DNA from: Pseudomonas turukhanskensis
Lineage (GTDB): Bacteria; Pseudomonadota; Gammaproteobacteria; Pseudomonadales; Pseudomonadaceae
Direction of reading: 5' to 3'
Assembly (NCBI RefSeq): GCF_027922365.1
Contig: NZ_BSFN01000016.1
Span: 53,124-117,123, forward strand
DNA length: 64,000 bases
The notes below the pieces were generated by a model. The model did no database searches, was not told the origin of the DNA, and saw only the letters and a program-made list of their open reading frames with translations. Shown here piece after piece: positions 39,750-47,528 of the stretch (position 1 is the stretch's first letter; every line of letters starts with the position of its first letter). The translations under genes and the position numbers were made by a program.

Positions 39750-41672
39750 TTGAACGACATGGCAAAGAACCTGATCTTGTGGCTGATCATCGCTGCCGTC
39801 CTCGTGACGGTGATGAACAACTTCTCCAGCCCGAGCGAGCCTCAGACGCTGAACTACTCGCAATTTATCGAGCAGGTCAAAGACGGTGGTGTGCAGAAAG
39901 TAACCATCGAAGGCTTCACCATCACCGGCATTGGCACAGACGGCAAGCCGTTTACCACCGTGCGCCCGATGATCGAAGACCGTGGCTTGATCGGTGATCT
40001 GATCAACAACAACGTGACCGTTGAAGGCAAAAAGCCTGAACAGCAGAGCATCTGGACGCAGTTGCTGGTCGCCAGTTTCCCAATTCTCGTCATCATTGCC
40101 GTGTTCATGTTCTTCATGCGTCAGATGCAGGGCGGGGCCGGCGGTAAAGGCGGCCCGATGAGCTTTGGCAAGAGCAAGGCGCGACTGCTTTCCGAAGATC
40201 AGGTAAAAACTACTCTGGCTGACGTTGCTGGTTGCGACGAGGCTAAAGAAGAAGTGGGCGAACTGGTCGAGTTCCTCCGCGATCCCGGCAAGTTCCAGCG
40301 TCTCGGCGGCCGTATCCCTCGCGGCGTGCTGATGGTGGGCCCACCAGGTACCGGTAAAACGTTGCTGGCCAAAGCCATTGCAGGCGAAGCTAAGGTGCCG
40401 TTCTTCACCATTTCCGGTTCGGATTTTGTGGAAATGTTCGTGGGCGTCGGCGCCAGCCGTGTTCGTGACATGTTCGAGCAGGCCAAGAAGCACGCGCCAT
40501 GCATTATCTTCATCGACGAAATTGACGCCGTTGGTCGCCATCGTGGCGCTGGCATGGGTGGCGGTCACGACGAACGTGAACAGACCCTTAACCAGTTGCT
40601 GGTTGAGATGGACGGCTTTGAAATGAATGACGGCATCATCGTTATCGCCGCCACCAACCGTCCAGACGTGCTGGACCCGGCGTTGCTACGCCCTGGCCGC
40701 TTCGACCGTCAGGTCGTGGTCGGCCTGCCGGATATTCGTGGGCGTGAGCAGATTTTGAAAGTGCACATGCGCAAAGTGCCGATGGGCGACAACGTCAAGC
40801 CGGCGGTAATTGCTCGTGGTACCCCGGGCTTCTCCGGTGCTGACCTGGCCAACCTGGTCAACGAAGCATCGCTGTTCGCTGCCCGTGCCGGTAAGCGCAT
40901 CGTTGAGATGAAAGAGTTCGAGCTGGCCAAGGACAAGATCATGATGGGCGCTGAGCGCAAATCGATGGTCATGTCTGAAAAAGAGAAAATGAATACCGCG
41001 TTCCATGAGGCCGGCCACGCCATTGTCGGTCGCCTGGTGCCTGAGCATGATCCGGTTTACAAGGTGTCCATCATTCCGCGCGGTCGCGCCCTGGGCGTGA
41101 CCATGTTCCTGCCGGAGGAGGACCGCTACAGCTTGTCCAAGCGCGCGCTGATCAGCCAGATCTGCTCGCTGTATGGCGGCCGTATCGCTGAGGAAATGAC
41201 GCTGGGCTTCGACGGTGTGACCACCGGCGCGTCCAACGACATCATGCGTGCCAGTCAGATCGCTCGGAACATGGTCACCAAGTGGGGCTTGTCCGAGAAA
41301 CTGGGCCCGCTGATGTACGCCGAAGAAGATGGTGAAGTGTTCCTCGGTCGTGGTGGCGGTGGCCAGCAGAGCAGCATGTCTGCGGATACCTCCAAGCTGA
41401 TCGACCAGGAAGTGCGCAGCATCATTGACGAGTGCTACGGCACCGCCAAGCGTTTGCTGGAGGAGAACCGCGACAAGCTCAACGCCATGTGCGATGCGCT
41501 GATGAAATACGAAACCATCGATGCCGATCAGATCGACGACATCATGAATGGTCGTACGCCGCGCGAGCCTCGCGACTGGCAGGACGACGGTGATTCCGGC
41601 CCCACGATCAGCAAGCAGGATCAGGCCGAAACTCCAGAGAAACCTATCGGTGGCCCGGCTGCCGAGCATTAA
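39750..41672 (+). CDS. ftsH: ATP-dependent zinc metalloprotease FtsH
   Basis: The 640-residue membrane AAA+ protease has two TM segments (about 5-23 and 104-126), Walker A GPPGTGKT at 197-204, Walker B IIFIDEIDAVG, the second region of homology ending in RPGRFDRQ, and zinc motif H419-EAG-H423. It degrades misfolded membrane proteins and regulators such as LpxC and RpoH. The start is TTG at 39750 (codes for LNDMAKN), supported by AGAGGGT 6 nt upstream; ATG three codons later is the alternative. Confidence 0.98.
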   Translation: MNDMAKNLILWLIIAAVLVTVMNNFSSPSEPQTLNYSQFIEQVKDGGVQKVTIEGFTITGIGTDGKPFTTVRPMIEDRGLIGDLINNNVTVEGKKPEQQSIWTQLLVASFPILVIIAVFMFFMRQMQGGAGGKGGPMSFGKSKARLLSEDQVKTTLADVAGCDEAKEEVGELVEFLRDPGKFQRLGGRIPRGVLMVGPPGTGKTLLAKAIAGEAKVPFFTISGSDFVEMFVGVGASRVRDMFEQAKKHAPCIIFIDEIDAVGRHRGAGMGGGHDEREQTLNQLLVEMDGFEMNDGIIVIAATNRPDVLDPALLRPGRFDRQVVVGLPDIRGREQILKVHMRKVPMGDNVKPAVIARGTPGFSGADLANLVNEASLFAARAGKRIVEMKEFELAKDKIMMGAERKSMVMSEKEKMNTAFHEAGHAIVGRLVPEHDPVYKVSIIPRGRALGVTMFLPEEDRYSLSKRALISQICSLYGGRIAEEMTLGFDGVTTGASNDIMRASQIARNMVTKWGLSEKLGPLMYAEEDGEVFLGRGGGGQQSSMSADTSKLIDQEVRSIIDECYGTAKRLLEENRDKLNAMCDALMKYETIDADQIDDIMNGRTPREPRDWQDDGDSGPTISKQDQAETPEKPIGGPAAEH

Positions 41673-41680
41673 GGCCTGAC

Positions 41681-42532
41681 ATGTCCCTGACGCAACACCC
41701 GAACCGGCTGCCCTGTGGCAGCCGGTTTCTTGATTTAAGCCGCCCACACGTAATGGGCATCCTCAACGTTACCCCAGACTCTTTCTCTGACGGCGGGCGC
41801 TTCAGTCGTGTCGATCTGGCGTTGCAGCATGCGGCAGCCATGGTCGCCGCTGGCGCCACCTTGATCGATGTCGGCGGAGAATCCACGCGCCCGGGTGCGC
41901 GGGCAGTATCGCCGGTCGAGGAGTTGGAGCGGGTGGCGCCGGTGGTCGAGGCCATCGCCCGTGAACTGGATGTGATTATTTCGGTGGATACGTCTACGCC
42001 TGCGGTGATTCGTGAGTCGGCGCGTCTGGGGGCCGGCTTGATCAACGATGTCCGCTCACTGCAGCGTGATGGCGCACTTGAGGCCGTGGCTGCGACCCAG
42101 TTGCCCGTGTGCCTGATGCATATGCGTGGCGAGCCCGGCACCATGCAGAACGATCCGGTTTATGCGGATGTCGTGAGTGAAGTGCGGGATTTTCTGCTCG
42201 AGCGCATGGCCGCTTGTGCCGCAGCGGGTATTGCTGCCGAACGTGTGGTGCTTGATCCCGGGTTTGGCTTTGCCAAGACCTACGAGCACAACCTGACGTT
42301 GTTCAACCATATGCAGGTGCTGCACGCCCTCGGTCGGCCCCTCTTGGTGGGTGTGTCACGCAAGAGCATGATTGGCAAGGCGCTGGGTCGTGAAGTAAAT
42401 GAGCGGCTCTACGGCAGCCTTGCCTTGGCCGCGTTGGCGGTTGCCAAAGGCGCACATATTTTGCGTGTGCATGACGTGCCGGAAACGGTCGACGTGGTGC
42501 GCATGATTGCCGCTGTGCAAGCGGCAGAATAA
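41681..42532 (+). CDS. folP: Dihydropteroate synthase
   Basis: The 283-residue TIM-barrel enzyme has the two signature segments MGILNVTPDSFSDGG and DVGGESTRPGA, and later LDPGFGFAKT and VGVSRKSMIG. It joins p-aminobenzoate to dihydropterin pyrophosphate in folate synthesis and is the sulfonamide target. It is 8 bp after ftsH and 16 bp before glmM, in the conserved ftsH-folP-glmM run. Confidence 0.97.
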   Translation: MSLTQHPNRLPCGSRFLDLSRPHVMGILNVTPDSFSDGGRFSRVDLALQHAAAMVAAGATLIDVGGESTRPGARAVSPVEELERVAPVVEAIARELDVIISVDTSTPAVIRESARLGAGLINDVRSLQRDGALEAVAATQLPVCLMHMRGEPGTMQNDPVYADVVSEVRDFLLERMAACAAAGIAAERVVLDPGFGFAKTYEHNLTLFNHMQVLHALGRPLLVGVSRKSMIGKALGREVNERLYGSLALAALAVAKGAHILRVHDVPETVDVVRMIAAVQAAE

Positions 42533-42548
42533 GAAGATCGGAGAATGT

Positions 42549-43886
42549 ATGAGTAAAAAGTATTTCGGCACCGACGGTATTCGTGGGCGCGTAGGTGAAT
42601 ATCCGATCACTCCTGATTTTATGCTCAAGCTCGGTTGGGCCGCCGGCATGGCGTTCCGCAAGCAGGGCACCTGCCGCGTTTTGATCGGCAAGGACACGCG
42701 AATCTCCGGCTATATGTTCGAGTCTGCCCTTGAGGCCGGACTTTCGGCCGCCGGCGCTGACGTGATGTTGTTGGGCCCAATGCCTACGCCTGCCATCGCG
42801 TACCTGACGCGCACCTTCCACGCTGAAGCGGGCATCGTCATCAGTGCGTCGCATAATCCGCACGATGATAACGGCATCAAATTCTTCTCCGGCCAGGGCA
42901 CCAAGTTGCCCGACGAGTTGGAACTGATGATCGAAGAACTGCTGGATGCGCCGATGACAGTGGTCGAGTCGGCGAAGCTGGGTAAGGTCTCGCGTATCAA
43001 CGATGCCGCCGGTCGCTATATCGAATTCTGCAAAAGCAGTGTGCCGACCAGTACGGACTTTGCCGGCCTCAAGCTGGTGGTCGATTGCGCTCATGGCGCT
43101 GCCTACAAAATCGCGCCGAGCGTATTTCGCGAGTTGGGTGCTCAGGTTACGGTGCTCTCAGCTCAGCCGAACGGCCTGAACATCAACGATGACTGCGGCT
43201 CCACCCATATGGGTGCGCTACAGGCTGCGGTGGTCGCGCATGAGGCGGATCTGGGCATCGGTTTTGACGGTGACGCCGACCGCGTACTGATGGTCGATCA
43301 CACGGGCGCTCTGGTTGATGGTGACGAGTTGCTCTATATCATCGCCCGGGACTTGCAAGAGCAAGGCAAGCTGCAGGGAGGTGTCGTCGGTACCTTGATG
43401 AGCAATCTGGGGCTTGAGCTGGCCCTGGCCGAGTTGAAAATTCCTTTCGTGCGCGCCAATGTGGGCGATCGCTATGTCATCAGTGAGTTGCTGGAGCGTA
43501 ACTGGCAGATTGGCGGGGAAAATTCGGGGCATATTGTCTGCTTCCAGCACACGACGACGGGTGATGCGATTATCGCTGCGTTGCAAGTGCTTTTGGCCCT
43601 GAAGCGCTGGGGCAAGAGTCTGGCGGCGGCGCGTCAGGGGCTGCGCAAGTGTCCTCAGGTGCTGGTGAACGTGCGTTTTGCTGGCGGCGTCGACCCGGTT
43701 TCCCATCCTGCCGTCACCGATGCCTGTGCCCGCGTAACTGAGCGTATGGGTGGCCGTGGCCGCGTATTGCTGCGTAAATCCGGCACCGAACCGTTGGTTC
43801 GCGTGATGGTGGAGGGTGACGATGAAGCCCAAGTGCGTAGCTATGCTGATGAATTAGCTCGAGTAGTTACCGAAGTCTGTGCCTGA
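42549..43886 (+). CDS. glmM: Phosphoglucosamine mutase
   Basis: The 445-residue alpha-D-phosphohexomutase starts MSKKYFGTDGIRGRVG, with catalytic Ser in ISASHNPHDDNG (near residue 101), metal loop GFDGDADRV and phosphate loop LLRKSGTEPLVRVMVE. It converts glucosamine-6-P to glucosamine-1-P for peptidoglycan and LPS. Start chosen by family homology; ribosome site GGAGAA precedes. Confidence 0.98.
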   Translation: MSKKYFGTDGIRGRVGEYPITPDFMLKLGWAAGMAFRKQGTCRVLIGKDTRISGYMFESALEAGLSAAGADVMLLGPMPTPAIAYLTRTFHAEAGIVISASHNPHDDNGIKFFSGQGTKLPDELELMIEELLDAPMTVVESAKLGKVSRINDAAGRYIEFCKSSVPTSTDFAGLKLVVDCAHGAAYKIAPSVFRELGAQVTVLSAQPNGLNINDDCGSTHMGALQAAVVAHEADLGIGFDGDADRVLMVDHTGALVDGDELLYIIARDLQEQGKLQGGVVGTLMSNLGLELALAELKIPFVRANVGDRYVISELLERNWQIGGENSGHIVCFQHTTTGDAIIAALQVLLALKRWGKSLAAARQGLRKCPQVLVNVRFAGGVDPVSHPAVTDACARVTERMGGRGRVLLRKSGTEPLVRVMVEGDDEAQVRSYADELARVVTEVCA

Positions 43887-43951
43887 TTCGGCTTGCTAAT
43901 CCCTAATCTCTTGGGTAGCATCTGCGCCCACTTTGATCGACGAGGTAGAAC

Positions 43952-44707
43952 ATGCGTCGCCCCTTGGTAGCTGGTAACTGGAAGATGCACGGTACCCGCG
44001 CCAGCGTCGCTGAGTTGATCAAAGGCCTGCACGCACTGGCATTGCCAGAGGGTGTTGAGGTTGCGGTGTTTCCGCCAAGCCTTTACATCAACAACGTGCT
44101 CGCTGGTCTGGAGGGTAAGTCCATTGCGGTAGGTGCGCAGAACTGCGCAGCCGAGCCGGCGCAGGGCGCTCTGACTGGCGAAGTTGCTTCGAGCCAATTG
44201 GCTGATGCAGGTTGCACATTGGTGCTGGTTGGTCACTCCGAGCGTCGTCAGATTCTGGGTGAGAGTGACGAGCTGCTGGTGCGCAAGTTTGCTGCGGCGC
44301 AAGCCTCTGGTCTGACGCCTGTGCTGTGTATAGGGGAGACTCTAGAGCAGCGCGAAGCTGGACAGACCATCGAGGTGGTCAACCGCCAGCTGGGCAGTGT
44401 GATGGACGTGTTGGGTGTTGAAGTGTTTGCTCGTGCTGTTGTCGCGTACGAGCCGGTCTGGGCCATTGGTACCGGGCTGACCGCAACACCAGAGCAAGCG
44501 CAGGAAGTACACGCAGCAATTCGTGCACAACTGGACGCTGAAGATGCCGAAGTAGCTCGCGGTGTGAGAATTCTCTATGGCGGCAGTGTCAAGGCGGCCA
44601 ATGCGGTTGAATTGTTCGGCATGCCGGATATCGATGGGGGGCTCATTGGTGGAGCTTCTCTGAATGCGGATGAGTTTGGTGCGATCTGTCGCGCCGCAGG
44701 AAACTAA
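43952..44707 (+). CDS. tpiA: Triosephosphate isomerase
   Basis: The 251-residue TIM barrel has catalytic Lys in AGNWKMHG, His in LVGHSERR, Glu in AYEPVWAIGTG and phosphate loop LYGGSVKAAN. It interconverts dihydroxyacetone phosphate and glyceraldehyde-3-P. It is 65 bp after glmM and 3 bp before secG. Confidence 0.98.
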   Translation: MRRPLVAGNWKMHGTRASVAELIKGLHALALPEGVEVAVFPPSLYINNVLAGLEGKSIAVGAQNCAAEPAQGALTGEVASSQLADAGCTLVLVGHSERRQILGESDELLVRKFAAAQASGLTPVLCIGETLEQREAGQTIEVVNRQLGSVMDVLGVEVFARAVVAYEPVWAIGTGLTATPEQAQEVHAAIRAQLDAEDAEVARGVRILYGGSVKAANAVELFGMPDIDGGLIGGASLNADEFGAICRAAGN

Positions 44708-44710
44708 GAA

Positions 44711-45094
44711 ATGCTGGAAACTGTCGTTGTAGTTCTGCATCTGCTGGCGGCCTTGGGCGTTGTTGCGCTCGTACTGTTACAGCAGGGTAAAGGTGCCGAT
44801 GCCGGTGCCTCGTTTGGTTCGGGTGCTTCGGCAACTGTTTTTGGTAGCCAAGGTTCCTCTACCTTTCTTAGTCGTTTTACTGCTATACTTGCCGCCGCTT
44901 TTTTCATTACTAGCTTGGGCTTAGGCTTCTTTGCTAAGGAAAAAGCTCACACGCTGAGCCAGGCTGGTTTGCCTGATCCGGCTGTGTTGGAAGTACCGCA
45001 GCAAAAACCGGTCGCAGATGATGTGCCGGTGCTCGAAGAGCAAAAGCCAGCGTCTAACGCTAGCGACGTACCTCAAGCTCCAGAGCAGAAGTAA
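44711..45094 (+). CDS. secG: Preprotein translocase subunit SecG
   Basis: The 127-residue protein has two TM segments (VVVLHLLAALGVVALVLLQQ and FTAILAAAFFITSLGLGFF) joined by the conserved GKGADAGASFGSGASATVFG loop, plus a Pro/Gln/Glu-rich C-terminal tail. It is part of SecYEG, where it aids protein translocation. It starts 3 bp after tpiA. Confidence 0.95.
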   Translation: MLETVVVVLHLLAALGVVALVLLQQGKGADAGASFGSGASATVFGSQGSSTFLSRFTAILAAAFFITSLGLGFFAKEKAHTLSQAGLPDPAVLEVPQQKPVADDVPVLEEQKPASNASDVPQAPEQK

Positions 45095-45105
45095 GCGCGT
45101 TAATT

Positions 45106-45191
45106 GCCGAGGTGGTGGAATTGGTAGACACGCTACCTTGAGGTGGTAGTGGCCATAGGCTGTAGGGGTTCGAGTCCCCTTCTCGGTACCA
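45106..45191 (+). tRNA. tRNA-Leu (anticodon GAG)
   Basis: The 86-nt class II tRNA starts GCCGAGGTGGTGGAATTGG, with anticodon stem-loop CTACC-TTGAGGT-GGTAG, a long variable arm, T-arm GGGGTTCGAGTCCCC, 3' CTCGGTACCA and encoded CCA. It reads CUU/CUC. It lies between secG and rimP as expected in this genus. Confidence 0.96.
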
Positions 45192-45196
45192 ATTAA

Positions 45197-45230
45197 ACAG
45201 CAAAGCCCGCTTCATGCGGGCTTTGCTGTT
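45197..45230. terminator. Terminator after tRNA-Leu
   Basis: AACAGCAAAGCCCGC / GCGGGCTTTGCTGTT hairpin with a 5-base loop, ending secG-tRNA transcription. Confidence 0.8.
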
Positions 45231-45243
45231 GCTGGGGGTTGGA

Positions 45244-45273
45244 TTGACCCTTGCGTTAGTTAGGCCGTATACT
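45244..45273 (+). promoter_or_regulatory. Sigma-70 promoter upstream of rimP-nusA-infB
   Basis: TTGACC, 18-bp spacer, TATACT, then the GC-rich discriminator TCGGCCCC typical of stable-RNA and translation genes under stringent control. It would transcribe the tRNA-fMet relic and then the rimP operon. Confidence 0.75.
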
Positions 45274-45289
45274 TCGGCCCCAGCTTTAA

Positions 45290-45366
45290 CGTGGGGATCG
45301 GCCGTTTGATAGCTCGATGGGCTCATGGCATGCAGGTTGTGGTTTAACCTTCCTTCCCCTGCAATC
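45290..45366 (+). pseudogene. Decayed tRNA-fMet relic
   Basis: Aligned without gaps to the gammaproteobacterial initiator tRNA (77 nt), about 46 positions agree by eye. They include the D-arm/anticodon run TAGCTCG..GGGCTCAT with anticodon CAT and AGGT in the variable loop. The acceptor, anticodon and T stems no longer pair (anticodon stem ATGGG/CATGC) and the CCA is lost. In other gammaproteobacteria a tRNA-fMet lies just upstream of rimP-nusA. Start and end are set by the alignment, not by structure. Confidence 0.55.
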
Positions 45367-45376
45367 GGTTGTAGCG

Positions 45377-45400
45377 GAGCCCCTTTTTAGGGGCTTTTTG
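45377..45400 (+). terminator. Intrinsic terminator downstream of tRNA-fMet relic
   Basis: AGCCCC / GGGGCT stem with TTTTTA loop and TTTTTG tail, between the relic and rimP; it probably allows partial readthrough into rimP-nusA-infB. Confidence 0.75.
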
Positions 45401-45515
45401 TTAGCCGGTTGCTTTGTTGGCTTGGCTGTTTTGTCGTCGAATCTAGCGTTCGGCGGCGTCAAGGGATGGGCGTTTCGCCCATTTTTTATTTGTACGACAT
45501 GCACGAGGGGTTCAA

Positions 45516-45974
45516 GTGTCGAGCAAGCTAGAAGAGTTGCAGGCCTTGCTGGCCCCGGTAGTCGAGGCCCTTGGCTATCAATGCTGGGGTATCGAGTTCC
45601 TGTCCCAGGGGCGGCATTCCCTGCTTCGCGTCTATATCGATCATGCCAATGGCATTCTTGTCGAGGACTGCGAAAAGGTCAGTCGCCAGTTGAGCGGTGT
45701 CCTGGATGTCGAAGACCCGGTAACCAGCGAGTACACCTTGGAGGTGTCATCGCCTGGCATGGACCGGCCGCTGTTCACCATTGAACAGTTCGCCGCGCAC
45801 GCCGGTGAGCAAGTGAAGATCAAACTGCGTTCTCCCTTCGATGGGCGGCGTAACTTTCAGGGCCTCCTCCGCGGAGTAGAGGAACAGGACGTTGTGGTGC
45901 TGGTTGATGACCATGAATACCTGTTGCCGATCGATTCGATCGACAAGGCCAATATTGTTCCCAGTTTTGACTGA
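45516..45974 (+). CDS. rimP: Ribosome maturation factor RimP
   Basis: The 152-residue protein has the family segments CWGIEFLSQG, LRVYID and CEKVSRQLSGVLDVEDP and the loop TLEVSSPGMDRPL. It binds pre-30S particles and is needed for 30S maturation. The start is GTG at 45516, with GAGGGG 8 nt upstream; the longer frame lacks family features. It is first in rimP-nusA-infB-rbfA-truB-rpsO-pnp. Confidence 0.95.
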   Translation: MSSKLEELQALLAPVVEALGYQCWGIEFLSQGRHSLLRVYIDHANGILVEDCEKVSRQLSGVLDVEDPVTSEYTLEVSSPGMDRPLFTIEQFAAHAGEQVKIKLRSPFDGRRNFQGLLRGVEEQDVVVLVDDHEYLLPIDSIDKANIVPSFD

Positions 45975-46021
45975 GACGCGGATCCCGCGGATCCAATGGA
46001 TTGCGAAAGGCGAGGCGTACG

Positions 46022-47503
46022 ATGAGCAAAGAAGTACTGCTGGTTGTTGAGTCGGTATCCAACGAAAAGGGCGTACCGGCCGGCGTTATTTTTGAAGCGT
46101 TGGAGTTGGCTCTGGCCACTGCGACGAAAAAACGTTTCGACGTTGAAGTTGAACTTCGCGTAGAGATCAACCGTGTCACGGGCAGCTACGATACCTATCG
46201 TTGCTGGACTGTGGTCGATGATCAATCGCTGTTCAACCTGGCATCCGAGCTGACGCTCGACGAGGCGCGCGAGATCAAGCCTGATGCCCAGCTTGGCGAC
46301 ACCATCGAAGAAAAGATCGAATCGATCGAATTCGGTCGTATCGCGGCGCAAACCGCCAAACAAGTAATCGTGCAGAAAGTACGCGAAGCCGAACGTGCCC
46401 AAGTGGTCGAGGCTTACCGCGAGCGTCTGGGCGAAATCATCTCCGGCACCGTGAAAAAAGTAACCCGCGACAACGTCATTGTTGACCTGGGTAACAACGC
46501 TGAAGCACTGCTGGCCCGCGAAGACATCATTTCTCGCGAGACCTTCCGTGTAGGCGCACGTCTGCGTGCCTTGCTCAAAGAAATCCGCACCGAGAACCGC
46601 GGCCCGCAGTTGATCCTGTCGCGTACCGCGCCTGAGATGCTGATCGAGCTGTTCCGTATCGAAGTGCCAGAAATCGCTGAAGAGCTGATCGAAGTGATGG
46701 CCGCTTCCCGTGATCCGGGTTCGCGCGCCAAAATTGCCGTGCGCTCCAAAGACAAACGCATTGACCCGCAAGGCGCCTGCATTGGTATGCGCGGCTCGCG
46801 TGTACAGGCGGTGTCGGGTGAGTTGGGCGGTGAGCGTGTCGATATCGTGCTGTGGGATGACAATCCTGCTCAGTTCGTGATCAACGCCATGTCACCGGCC
46901 GAAGTTGCCGCCATCATCGTTGACGAAGATGCCCATGCCATGGACATCGCGGTCGGTGAAGACAATCTGGCGCAAGCAATCGGCCGTGGCGGTCAGAACG
47001 TTCGTTTGGCCAGTCAACTGACTGGCTGGACACTGAATGTCATGACCGAAGCGGATATTCAGGCCAAGCAGCAAGCTGAAACTGGCGACATCCTGCAAAA
47101 CTTCATCGACGAGCTGGAAGTCGACGAAGACATTGCTCAGGTGTTGGTGGAAGAAGGCTTCACCAGCCTGGAAGAAATCGCCTATGTCCCGATGGAAGAG
47201 ATGCTCAGCATCGATGGCTTCGACGAGGAAATCGTCACCGAGCTCCGCGCTCGCGCCAAAGATCGCCTGCTGACCAAAGCCATCGCGACAGAAGAAAAGC
47301 TGGCAGACGCACACCCCGCCGACGACCTGCTCTCTCTCGAGGGTATGGACAAGGCGCTGGCGCATGAACTGGCAGTACGCGGCGTGATTAACCGCGAAGA
47401 CCTGGCCGAGCAGTCGATTGACGACCTGCTCGACATCGACGGTATCGACGCAGAGCGTGCCGGCAAGTTGATCATGGCCGCCCGAGCCCATTGGTTCGAG
47501 TAA
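46022..47503 (+). CDS. nusA: Transcription termination/antitermination factor NusA
   Basis: The 493-residue protein has an N-terminal RNA-polymerase domain, S1 domain (about residues 135-200), two KH domains (with RIDPQGACIGMRGSRVQ and AQAIGRGGQNVRLAS) and two C-terminal acidic HhH repeats (about 365-493). It modulates pausing and termination. Start at MSKEVLLVVESV. Confidence 0.98.
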   Translation: MSKEVLLVVESVSNEKGVPAGVIFEALELALATATKKRFDVEVELRVEINRVTGSYDTYRCWTVVDDQSLFNLASELTLDEAREIKPDAQLGDTIEEKIESIEFGRIAAQTAKQVIVQKVREAERAQVVEAYRERLGEIISGTVKKVTRDNVIVDLGNNAEALLAREDIISRETFRVGARLRALLKEIRTENRGPQLILSRTAPEMLIELFRIEVPEIAEELIEVMAASRDPGSRAKIAVRSKDKRIDPQGACIGMRGSRVQAVSGELGGERVDIVLWDDNPAQFVINAMSPAEVAAIIVDEDAHAMDIAVGEDNLAQAIGRGGQNVRLASQLTGWTLNVMTEADIQAKQQAETGDILQNFIDELEVDEDIAQVLVEEGFTSLEEIAYVPMEEMLSIDGFDEEIVTELRARAKDRLLTKAIATEEKLADAHPADDLLSLEGMDKALAHELAVRGVINREDLAEQSIDDLLDIDGIDAERAGKLIMAARAHWFE

Positions 47504-47528
47504 GTTCGCGGCCTGAGGAGAGAAGTGC

